Assembly (NCBI GenBank): GCA_022410635.1
Contig: JAJVDF010000190.1
Location: forward strand, 976,541 to 1,040,540
Reading direction: 5' to 3'
Source of the DNA: Tretioscincus oriximinensis
Lineage: Eukaryota > Chordata > Lepidosauria > Squamata > Gymnophthalmidae
Length of the DNA: 64,000 nt
Shown here: piece by piece, positions 27,701 through 39,700 of the stretch
Layout: each line of letters begins with the position of its first letter
Position numbering within the stretch: position 1 is the first letter of the stretch
Position numbers and translations under genes: made by a program
Notes under the pieces: generated by a model
What the model was told of the DNA's origin: nothing
The model's database searches: none
What the model saw: the letters and a program-made list of their open reading frames with translations, nothing else

Positions 27701-30700
27701 CCCTCTGGTCCTAGTGTTGTGTGATAGAGAAAACATTTTTCTCTATTCACCCTATCCATCCCATGCATGATTTTGTACACTTCAATCAGATCACCTCTCA
27801 AACGTTGCCTTTCAAAGCTGAAGAGGCCCAGACATTGCAGCCTGACTTCATAAGGGAGGTGCTGCAGACCCTTGATCATTTTTGTTGCCCTTTTCTGCAC
27901 CTTCTCTAGTTCCACAATATTGCTCGAGATGTGGTGACTAGAATTGACTACAGTATTCCAAATGTGGCCTCACCACAGATTTATAAAGAGGCAAAACATT
28001 TACTGACTAGTATTGAGCTAGCCTTCAGCTTCAAGGGGCACCGTATAAAGTGTTTAAAAAAACAAGAAAACTTTGTAAATGGACTCTATAATTNCATATA
28101 TAACCAGCATCACATAACTATAAGAACATTCCCTCACACCAGTTATCATGGTTTTATGGCTGTGTCTAAAAATTTGTTTTACTAAATATCAGAATTTATT
28201 GAATATATCTGAATAAAATTAAAGTTTAAGGGAATTCTATCCTCCACTTCTTATAAAAACATTTTCTTATATAAGATTTGAAACCAACAATAAAAGTTCA
28301 CAATCAATAGTACTGAACTCAAAACAAAACAAAGTAGTTTTCAGAAGCATATCCAGGAAGCATTCTCAGTTTATATACCAAATGAAAATCCATTTTATTG
28401 TCAAGTGAGTTGGTTCATTATTTCCAACTCTTTATAGACTGTGTTTGGTACAACATTATATACATAGAACCTTTCTAGGCTTTGAAGTAAACACCTCTAT
28501 GTCGACCATCAAATTACTTAATGACACAATAAACTTNCTCATACTTTAAATCCTGGTTTACAATGTCAAAAGAAACAGAATATGTGTAACTCACCATGGT
28601 AAATGTCCTGCAACGAACCACCTCCACAGAACTCCATGCATATCCACAGTTTATCACGTCTGCAAACCAGATTAGTTTTATATATTTATACAAATAATCA
28701 CTGAAGTTTCAAAACAGAAATGAAAACTCTGCCATACTTTTAGACAAAAACTATTACAATGCCATTACAATTATTAGAAAATTTTATTCCACATTTATTA
28801 TAGAAGATAGCTTCTGCTTCTACACTTCCCTCTCTCCTCTTGCAGCCAACCGCAAAGATCACATTTCTTTATTATATGAAGAANGCACTTTACAGGTTTC
28901 TTGCTCACTGTTATAAAATTGTCCTGTCAGAAAAGGTACTGAAAGAAGCCACACAAAGTCATTTTGTATGGAATGACAGCTAAACTGCAAAATCTGTGAA
29001 ACATAGTTAGTATCCAATCTCTAGGGAACATGTCTCAGTTCTTTCTCAGACAATTCATGTATTAATGTTTTTTAAATGATGTAATCATCTCGAACTTTCA
29101 AAACAAAAGTAGGGTAGGAAAAACAACATGTTGACCCCAAAAGATTGAAACACATTCAAATATGAAGGTAATTTCTAAAATGCATTGTTCAATAATAAAA
29201 ACATGCAGAATTAATTTGTTCTGCATCATAATTTACTAGTTATGATAAACTGTTGCCATAAATTTAATAGTATAAACAGGAATTTTGTTGTGGTTGTGGT
29301 GGTTGTGGTTGTGGTGGTGGTTGGCTGTGGTGGTGGTGATGGTTGGCTGTGGTGGTGGTGGTGGTGGTTGGCTGTGGTGGTGGTGGTGGTTGGCTGTGGT
29401 GGTTGGTTGTTGTGGTGGTTGGTTGTTGTGGTGGTTGGTTGTGGTTGTTGTGGTTGGTTGTGGTTGTTGTTGTTGTTAATGTTATTGTTAATGTTATTCA
29501 GATTGACTGACAAAATAAATGTTCTAGGCTTGCCTTGATATTTTAGACAACTCTGCTGTCTATTATGCTGTTATACAAAGGAAAATCTGCAGGTTGTTCT
29601 ACCTGCAGATAGATAGTGTTCTACCTTCAAGAGTTTTCTCAACTTTACAAGCTAATTCATCTGAAATCTGCTATTAATAAGACTAGCATTGCCGAATCCA
29701 AAAGGATCCAAGGTCTGTCATTGGTCTATATAGACCAATGTCAGGATTCAGAATAGTCAATTTCAGAGAAATAGCCGTGTTAGTCTAGCAGAAAGTCCAG
29801 CAAAGGAGCTAGCAGCACTTTGAGACTAACTTGAGAAAAGTGGTTGGCATAAGCTTTCGTAGACAGGTCTACTTCTTCAACACCTCCCTACAGTTGCATA
29901 TGCTTTGTCTTCTCCCNTACACATTTCCCTATAAATACCTGACCCTGACATTAGTCCCTCAGCATCTGAAGAAGTAGACCTGTCTACGAAAGCTTATGCC
30001 AACCACTTTTCTCAAGTTAGTCTCAAAGTGCTGCTAGCTCCTTTGCAGGATTCAGAATGTTGAACTTGGCGTCGTCGTAGAATGCCCAGCAATTTGCCCA
30101 ACATGGTGGACTGGGCTGCCTCTGGAGAGAAGGCAGCAAAATGCCACAGCATAGGAGGAGGGAGCTGGGAGCCACCTTCCTTCATGGGTCACAGCTGTGT
30201 CAGAGGAGGAGGCAGTGGTAACTGACTTACCAACCAAATTTTGCAGGCTTATCCACAAATTATTATTCTTAAGATTTAAACTTGTAAAGTGGGCGATGTT
30301 TTCCCTTGCGCCTCTCCTTTGGGCTACTGTGATTAATTTGCCATAAGGGAGTTAAGAAAGCAAGAATGACTATATATTTTAAAAATGATAATCAGAAGCC
30401 AGCAGGTTTTTTGTTAGACATAGAATTTGATGCTTCATATATTACAATATCCAAAAAAATCCTAAACCACCCATTATATTCTGAGGTTGGGAAAACTNTT
30501 TTAGAAATTCAAAACTGAATGGTGCTTTGATTACCAAAGACCTTGAATTATCTAACATAAATTTGGTTTAAAACTTAAATAACTACAATAGACATAGTGG
30601 AACTAAAATTCCCATAGGAGGAATATTTTTCACTGATGCCAGATTTAATTCAGCTGTATATTTTTATTTAAAAATAATGTTTTAATCCCACAGATGTCTC

Positions 30701-33700
30701 TAATAGAAAAAGTGAACAGTGGGGCAAACTGCTGGTTTTTCAATTCTCATACTTCCTTATCAATTCTAGTAGGTCCAGTGAGCCTTTAAAACAGCAGTTC
30801 ACAACCTTTTTAGAGTCATGATCCCATTTATAGAGGCAAAGTGAACAAGTGACCTTTCTGGCACAGCACTTCCAGCCCCACTCATCTCTCAAATTGTCAT
30901 TTCTGGAACCAGAAACCAAAAATGAATCAATCAACACGTCTTTCCCAGAACCATCACTTGTATCAAGTGATGAGTGGTCAGAAGGTATGGTGCCAACCGG
31001 TAAGCCTAGTAGGATCACGACACATAAGTTGCGAACCTGTGCTTTAGAGCAACAAGCTGGATTTAAATACAATTATTTATGTTTGCAGAATGGTCCTACT
31101 AGACATAACACTTCAGAACTTCACCCTGTGAATGTTTACATTCATTACATTGCCAACTATATGAAGTATAATATGATGAAAATATGCAAGTAACAATAGA
31201 TTCAAAACTGATAAAATAAACACACGTGTGCAAGTGCACACTCCTTCCTACCATTACAAAATTGGAATAGAGAGTTTTTTAACAATGACTATATTGGGGA
31301 AGAAACCGCTTTCTTTCACTACAACTGATCAGCAGCAAGAACATTTTCTTTTACATTTCTGCACACTAGGCCAAAAAGCAGAAAAACTAGAATTTTGATA
31401 ATCAAGAAAGCTGAACTGGTCTTTGAAATAATTTAGAGAAAGTATTGAGCAGCGTAATAAGGATTTGTTCAACTAAAGAATGGCAGCATTAATTGTTTAG
31501 TCGGCATGATAGATTAATTCTCTGATCACAGATTAAAAGGATCATCTTGACTCTTGAAGAATCCATCTGGCTTCTCTATCCCCTTCTTTATCAATGCTAA
31601 AAGGTAAATACACACTGAGGCTTAGATTAGCAGCTTCACAATATCTTCAAGGATGGGAATGCCTGGTGTGGACTCCAAAGTGGGAGTATAGCCTGCTAAA
31701 CTTATAAAAATGAAAAACCAACCATAAGAAACTAGCTGACAAAACAAACTCCCTGATGATTAAGTGTTGGTATTGATAAACTCCTTCCCTTCCCTACTCC
31801 AACAATTATTAAGGGTCACATTATGTTGTTTTTTAAGTATTGCAAACACAAAAGAATTATTGCAAGGACAAAAATATTATTAAAAATTATACCTGAGATA
31901 GCTGCCAAAATAAGCAACAATGTTTAGATGCTTACAGTCTTTCATCATTATGATTTCTTGCTGCACAACAGCAAAATCTTCACCTGAATGAAACGAAGAA
32001 AAACATTTGAATAAAGGGGATAACTAATGAAAACATAACCGAATAGAGTGATATAAGGATTAATGGGATAGTTTGTGAAGGAATTATTGGCACTATTACA
32101 TTCCCTATCCCTCTTGTTGAACTTTTTTTTTAAAAAAGAAAAATTGTGTTAAGTTGTCATACTAGTACTAAGGCTGTTCTACTTCACAAATGTAAGCAAC
32201 ACAGAAAAATATTTCCTGGGACGGGATAAATTTTGCCTCGTACACCATTTAGGATATCCATGCTGGAAAAGTCAGGGGCAATTTATTTTTCATTTCACAT
32301 CTATGAACAGTCAGAAAATAGTGGTTATGGTAAATGTTAAGAACTATCTATGTCCAGCTAAAACTGTGCAAAGGTCNACTCATGGTAACCAGAGGTCTAA
32401 TCATAGTAACCAGATAGAGAACTTTAGATTTTAAATAACGAGCTAACTCCAGATCACAAAGTGAAAGCCTTCTTGTAGGAGGATGGGAAATAACAGAAAG
32501 AAGAGGAGGAGAAATAGAAAGAAGATAAAAGTGCAGAAGTGGCAAAAGGAAGAGAAGAAAGGAAAAGGAAGCAGTGCATATAGCAGTGGAAGAAAGAGGA
32601 GGGCAGAATACAGGATGAATACAGAAGAAAAGGAGAAGAAATAGAAGAGTAGAAGATAGTAGAACACAAGGATCAGGTGGGGAGGAGAAAGAGGAGGTAC
32701 AGATAACGGTGAGCAAGAGGAAGGTGATGGAAGATGGGACGATGTAGGAGGAACAGGATTGGAAGGAAGCAGGAAAATGAAAGGAGGAAGAAGTGATAGA
32801 AGGAAGGGGAGAAGGATAGGGGAGGAGGAAGGAAAATAAGATGGGAGTAAAGCAGAGCAGTACACAGGCAGCACGAAGTTGAGGGATGAGACTGCTACTA
32901 TCCCAATGCATTGAACACAAGCAATGGGGTATTCCACTAGTATAATAAAGTAGAGCAACTACACTTTTATAAGCAAAAGGTGATATTTATAGCAATATTT
33001 GTTAATCTGGTGCCATATTAGAAGGATATATTGAAGGATACTGTTCCCATATTTCTAATTCAGTTGCAAAACATTGAAGGCTTCTCATATGTTTACCTTG
33101 GCAAACACTATTTTACTGAAGGTAGTGTTTATCCCTTTGGTTTTTCCTTTGTACTTTAGTATTTAGAGCTCCAGGTACTCTATACCTTACAAAAGTCCTT
33201 AAAAGATAACTAAAGCATTGCCAATAATCACTCCATTGCTTAGATCATTTTCCTAAACAGAACTACAATTTCAAGCTAGCATGAGTCTATTGTGAAATGT
33301 ATGAATGTGTTTTATTCATTTTGGTTGCCCTCATTAACCACAACAAACTACATTTAAGTTCTAATTTTTAGAACATAAAATGAAATACAACCATTTTGTG
33401 ATAAGATAGGAAAGGTTGGAAAAAGATCAGCAACAGTATATTTACTTAGTGTGAAAACTGATAAAGTTGTTCTATTTCTACAACAGATTTCAACCTGTCC
33501 ACATTTGTTCTTTAAAAATTTACTTGAAAGAGCTTTTAAATTTACATGAAGAATATGTCACCGACATGTTAACGTTACATATGCACAGAATATTTCGACA
33601 AAACAAAATATTCTAAATTGACTACTTTTCAGCAACCATCACAATGATCTGTTATTTCAGAGGGTATAAATAATCATTAACTTCAAAAAATAGAAGTTAA

Positions 33701-36700
33701 TTGCATCTCTTTATATGCCATTCCTGATATAACGGTATGGGACCAACTGAATGTATTATGAAAACAGCAACACACACAGTTGAGGTGATAAATCATAGTA
33801 TTCCAAGGATTCATGTTGCTAGCAATAATTACATCCACCTTTAAAAAAATCAAAAATGAAAAAGTCTTGAAAAATCTAAGCAAGTAATTGCAGAAATGAG
33901 AAATTCTAAAAGAAAAAAACAAAAAGCTTACCTGGTTCCAATTTTATTACTTTGATTGCTGCCAGTTCACTTGTATTAACATTTCGAGCCTATGGTAAAA
34001 ATAAAAATAAAAATTTAAACCCTTGCGCGATGCAACTTCTTCATAATCTGTTATGTGCCACTAAAGTGATGTTGGCCAAAGGATGGAAAGATATAGCCAG
34101 ATAATTATCATAGACATACCTCCAATATCTTTAAGATATTTATAGGTCTATTTGGATATAACCACGTCTGGATATTAAAAGCAGTGATTGTTTCTGTCTT
34201 GGATCTTATATTAAATGTTAATCTAACTTTCTGATAATCCAGAACACTTTAAATTATGTAATTGGAAAATCCAGGAGTAAACTAAACCACCTCCAGAATT
34301 CTGAGGACTGAATTTCAAAATTTAATAAAGTGGCACAAAGAATTAAATATTAAGCAGATCATTTTCACCTCCACAGTGATGATTTACTGACAATACTTTT
34401 AGCAACAATTCTGGCATAGATTTGTTACAAAGGATGGCTATAAATACTATTATGTCACAATTATTCAAACCATAATTAGTCCTTAGATTGAATTATACAG
34501 GTCTAAAGTTACTCAAGCTTTTATACGGAAATTATTTTTATGTGCATATAAGGCATTTCTCATACTTATGCAAAGATTCATTGGAATCACAGAAATTAGT
34601 GAGAAAGGCTATTACTGAACAGAACTCAATAGATATTCAATTTCAGAGAAATAGACGTATTAGTCTAGCAGAAAGTCCAGCAAAGGAGCTAGCAGCACTT
34701 TGAGACTAACTTGAGAAAAGTGGTTGGCATAAGCTTCTACTTCTTCAGATGCATCTACGACGTGTCTACGAAAGCTTATGCCAACCACTTTTCTCAAGTT
34801 AGTCTCAAAGTGCTGCTAGCTCCTTTGCTGGACCAATAGATATTTTCTCACTGAATATATTTATCAGTTGAGGAATAATTTTCAATGTTCTCTTCCCATA
34901 TTGCTTCCTACCTGGTCCCGAAACTCTCTTTTGAAGGAATTACTATGCATTGCTTCTGACCTCAATTCAGACAGAGGCAACACCCACAGTAATCCACCCA
35001 TTAAACACACATGTTAGAAACTTTATATTATGTGTGCATAATTAAAGGTGGCTCCAAAAACATACATGTCACAAAATCAGCTCCAGACTGTTCAGAACTG
35101 TTAACACTGCAGAATATCCTTTCAAATGCCTCCTTGCTAGTGTATCATGACTGTTTTACACTGTAAGCCTGAGGTCAGGGAGTTGTGCAAAACCACACAT
35201 TGCAGCTTCTAAGAGTCTTTTTAGACTGAAGGGCGGCATATAAATGAATAAAATGAATAGTAATTTATTCTGAACCATATAATGTAACTTAACAGGTTAG
35301 ATCTGTATTGCCAACCTTTTTTGGGCCATGCCACATCTAACAATCTTTAAAATTCTGACCCTGCCCCCATGACACACAAGTCTTATTATTCAAAAAGTGA
35401 CCTCCTGCACACGTGGAGGAAGCCTAATGCAAAAAATTCACTGTTTAGCAGTATTCTAAGTCTTCTTAAAAATTGTACTGACTACGTATTGTAAGAATTC
35501 ATAATTGAAGTGTATAGGGCTCACTGCAAGAGGCAAAGAATATCAATGAAACTGACCTTCACTTTATACTGCTAACGAATGCAAACTCCTGACTAACGAA
35601 AATATGCAGAGGAGCTCATACAGTTCAAACCAAATGTAAACAAAAGGACAAATTATAATATATTGGTTGAGATCTGGTTGAGGCTCCTCAAGTATTTTAA
35701 AGGCAATATATTAAGACTCTAATGTATCCTCTAGTCAGCCACTGGAATACATTTGTAAAGTTAATACGGTACTTCTGCTGCCTAGAGAAAAAAGAATGAG
35801 AGAGGGATGAAAGGGTTTATGTTATGTTATTAGCATTTTTGTATATAGGTGCATATATTTAAGATAGACTATAAAAGTATGTGAGCCATGGTAGTCAATA
35901 AACTAGTTAACAATAAACTAGTTAAACAAACACTAAAAAATCAGAGCTGTACTAAAGAATCAGTTCAGGTACCTCTCTTTACAAACTAACTTGGACCAAA
36001 TTTTTGCTTGCAATGCAGAAACGTATAAAGCTGGTAACAATATTTTTTGAGTTCTCAGCTTTAGGATAACAGCTTAAAACTGAGTACCTGTAAAAGATCC
36101 TGCCTTGTAAAGTGGAAGGCTGTAACATGAAGTACAGCTTTAAACTATGCCTTTTAATCTAGATTAATCTTGTTTAAGGTTTGTAAGTGTCACAGTGTAG
36201 TACTTCCACACCTTGAAAGCCATCACTTTTTATGCAGAAATTGGATCAAATTGATATTTTCCTTGCTTTTCTAATTAAAGGTAAGAATTCCCTGATTACA
36301 TTTCAACTCCCTAAACCTATTGTTGCAGTTCAAAATGTAAACAATAACGAACTGCCAACTTTTCATTTTTCTATTTCCTGATAGAATTTCTGTTTTCTAG
36401 TATTAACTTGTATTTCTGCCTGCTTTTCTATGCCGCTTTGTCACACTAACAAGTGCTTATTGTAAAAGATTTGATGTCCAGCAGCTTCATGAAGCTGGCA
36501 ATAGTAGTAGCAGTAGATCTGCCTTGCAGATTACAGTTCCCAGCCTGCACCACAACTAAGCCTGGGAGGGAAGGAGTCTTTTTTTATCAAATCTGCAATC
36601 AGTTCTGCCTACACAAGACATTTTTTTCTGCTTACAGGAAGGTGCCTGGAGGACCCATCTTTAGAACAGAAAATGGAAGTTAGCCAACCAGGGTACAAAT

Positions 36701-39700
36701 TAAAAAATAAACACATGTACCCTTTTTTGCTTGTACACAGACTTGCAATATACTTTTTGCCTAAAATGACATTTGAGCTACTGTGTATTTCATTTACAGT
36801 AGCCTCTCATAATTCATAACGGATAAAACCTAAAGACACCAAAACACAGTGCCCTTGCAAGGCTGCCTTGATTATTGCTTACAAGGGTTTTCTTGACAGA
36901 TACTTCAATTTCAAAACAATTCACAGGTTGCATTGACTCCAGAGTAGCATTTGCTCTAGAAACATGGTATGGTAAATTGCTACCGCCTTTTGAAGAGCAG
37001 CTTGGATCTGCATCAGCAGTAAAGAAATGAGATCTTGTGGCTGTACATTGTCAACAGAACCAGCAAAAACTGAAGAAAAACATAGGCAGAGGCTGAGTCA
37101 CTCTACTTGCCCACACTGCCAAACAATTGTCAGCAGCAAGGACTGAGGCCAACATCTTCCCTTTGCTGCTTCTATTAAAAGCCCTTTAGTGGCATGAAGA
37201 TACATTGGATTATGTTTTCATCAACTATTGTTATACAACTGTAGCAAATTAGAGCTGCAATTACTTTGAGCAGTGATTCCCTTTCTCGCAGCCTATCTTC
37301 CAGGTTGAAAGTTAAGGTAGATTTTTAATATTTGTTGACTAGATGTTTAAGAAAAAGAAGAACTGGGTTTTTATACCCCACTTTTCTCATTCAAAGGGAC
37401 CCAAAGTGGCTTACAAGCCGTTTTTCACCTAAAGGCTTGCATTCTTTCTCCCCCACCACGCTGTGATGGTTCCCATTTATCTAACTGCAAAGTGCATTTG
37501 AATAGCTATGTTGGCTAGAACTGAGGCCAGTAGGAGGCACGCTCATGCCTCTCCACAGCCAACACAAGGCTTCAAGAACAGATCTCTCGAGTGATATATT
37601 GATTCTGGAGCAGTAGTTCTCTTTGCAAAAAAATTCAGCTGCTGCGTACTGTGAACCTTATAGCACATTTTCATCTNTTTAGTGTTTTTTCTCTACGCTA
37701 TCTCTCTAATAATCTCTCTAATAAAGAGAACTAGGTAAGTATAAGTGGCTCTCTGTGCTTAATTTTTTATAACTAAGCTTAAATCATCAGACCAATAAAC
37801 AAAGAGCCCCTTTAATACCAGCAAGTGAAAACTGACTAGACAACAGTCCTACAAAATGATATTGGTAACTGCTTGTGCTCATTAATCAACAAGATCACAA
37901 ATCACCATAATCCTCAAATAAGGAAAGCAAGAATTTCAGAGGCTCAGCAATGTGAAGCACATGACAGCCGGTATTTTGTACAAGCAGTAAAAACACCTCT
38001 ATTTTTGTCTTTTCAAATGGAGGTGGCATGAAAGAGATACTCCTCTTTAAAAGAGCAGAATGCGAACAATTCTCGGTCCAAGGGCTCTGATTTTCAAAAT
38101 GACTCTGATTAGCAATTTTTTAAAAACGTGCATAGTATTGTTTCACCTGGCATAAAATTAGACCGATATGGTCAACAGCATTCATGCTGAAAAATATTTT
38201 AAGTAGCTGCATTTAAAATTATATTTATAGTATAATTTATATGAATTTTCTTAATCAGAAGAGGCATCAGCCCTTGAAGCTGCATCAGCCACAAAAATTC
38301 CCAAAACAATAATGGGTCTCAATACACGTTCAAGTTGCAATCCCTTTGGAAGAAGTGTGAATCTACTCAATACAGACAACACTTTCTATTCTTGAACGTA
38401 CATGGCTACTACCAGTACTTAAGGCTACCACAAATTAACCAAGGCAGGAGTTTGTAGCTGTAATAGGCGTGAGCATACGATTTTCCTACAGATGCTGCAG
38501 GCAATACAAACTGCGTCTTGTAAAATTCCTCTTTCCCAGANCCATTAGTGCTGCAAACTAATCTCCCTGGGTTTTTTGTAGTAACCCTATCAGTACAAAC
38601 CATGTCTGGATTTAACTTTAATACATCTCTTGCTGATCAATGGGTCCAATCAGTGGTTCAGAATTTCTGTACACTTAACATCAGTTGGGGGGAAAAATCA
38701 CTGGTAGGCTGTAACAAACCCTAAACTGATTTTACTCATCTTAGCAGCTTCATAAAGTTGTTCTAAGTCATCAGAAAGTACTAGGAATATCAAAATCTGT
38801 AAACCTGTAGGAAATAATAAAATTGCTGCAAATCAGCAGAGGCAACTTCATAAATATGCAGATTGCCAACTTTATATTACTCCAGATTGCAAGCGATTGT
38901 CACTAGTCCTAATTTACAAATATGAAAACTTGTGAACGTAACCTTCTGAAAATCAGGTAAATCTGTAGCCAAAAATTTAACAAGACCACAACATAAAAAT
39001 ATTTAAGCAGGATGAGATTATAAGAAATGAACAACAGCCTATCAAAATATCTATAAGTATACTGCAAATAAACACATCAAATGTTAGCAGAAAGACTAAC
39101 TTCAGGCTTTCTAGTTTCTGATACAGGCCATCTTAAATTCTTGGTTTCTGTCTCCAAACCAGATTCAGTGTGCAGAAGATCCAAGAAATTTTTAGCCAAG
39201 AAAATATGATTCCATATATTTTATGATCTTGCCCAACAAAGGAGCTTCACTGACACACTAGCGAGATCTGTCCCCCACCCAAAAAGTAACTTCAGTCTCT
39301 TTACAGCTTCCTTTTGCTTCCTGAAAACACAGTTGCTTTCTGAAAGTAACGTGAACAACTTCTCACTACTCACTCCTCCTTGTTTAGCTTTTTAAATCCA
39401 TAACACCAGGGATCCAAAAGCAAAAAGGTGCCTCTCCTACATTTAAGCAGACTATTTAAGCTAAATAAATCTCGGCAACAAATGAACGTGTAGCAGCTCC
39501 AATCATAATCGACAACCTGTTCTCCAAGCCCAAACCAAATCAAAGTTAATAAAAAGCATTTGAGAGCTAAGTATATACTCTCCAAATTCATCTCATAAAT
39601 CGTACAGATGTAACTGCCAGAAAGCTACAATTATATACAGCTACATATTTACACTATGGTAATGCTGATTTTGCAGCTCTGTGGAATGTGAAATCACTCC

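Noticed and set aside
29226..29538. His/Thr/Gln- or Trp/Val-rich frames
   Set aside because: Low-complexity translations of the GGT microsatellite on both strands.
30849..31193. 114-codon plus-strand frame
   Set aside because: Spans a non-autonomous hAT element and flank; no domain or homologue recognisable.
32348..32958. Overlapping 190- and 171-codon antisense frames
   Set aside because: They are the Ser/Leu/Phe-rich translation of the polypurine tract, with no protein-like pattern or conserved motif.
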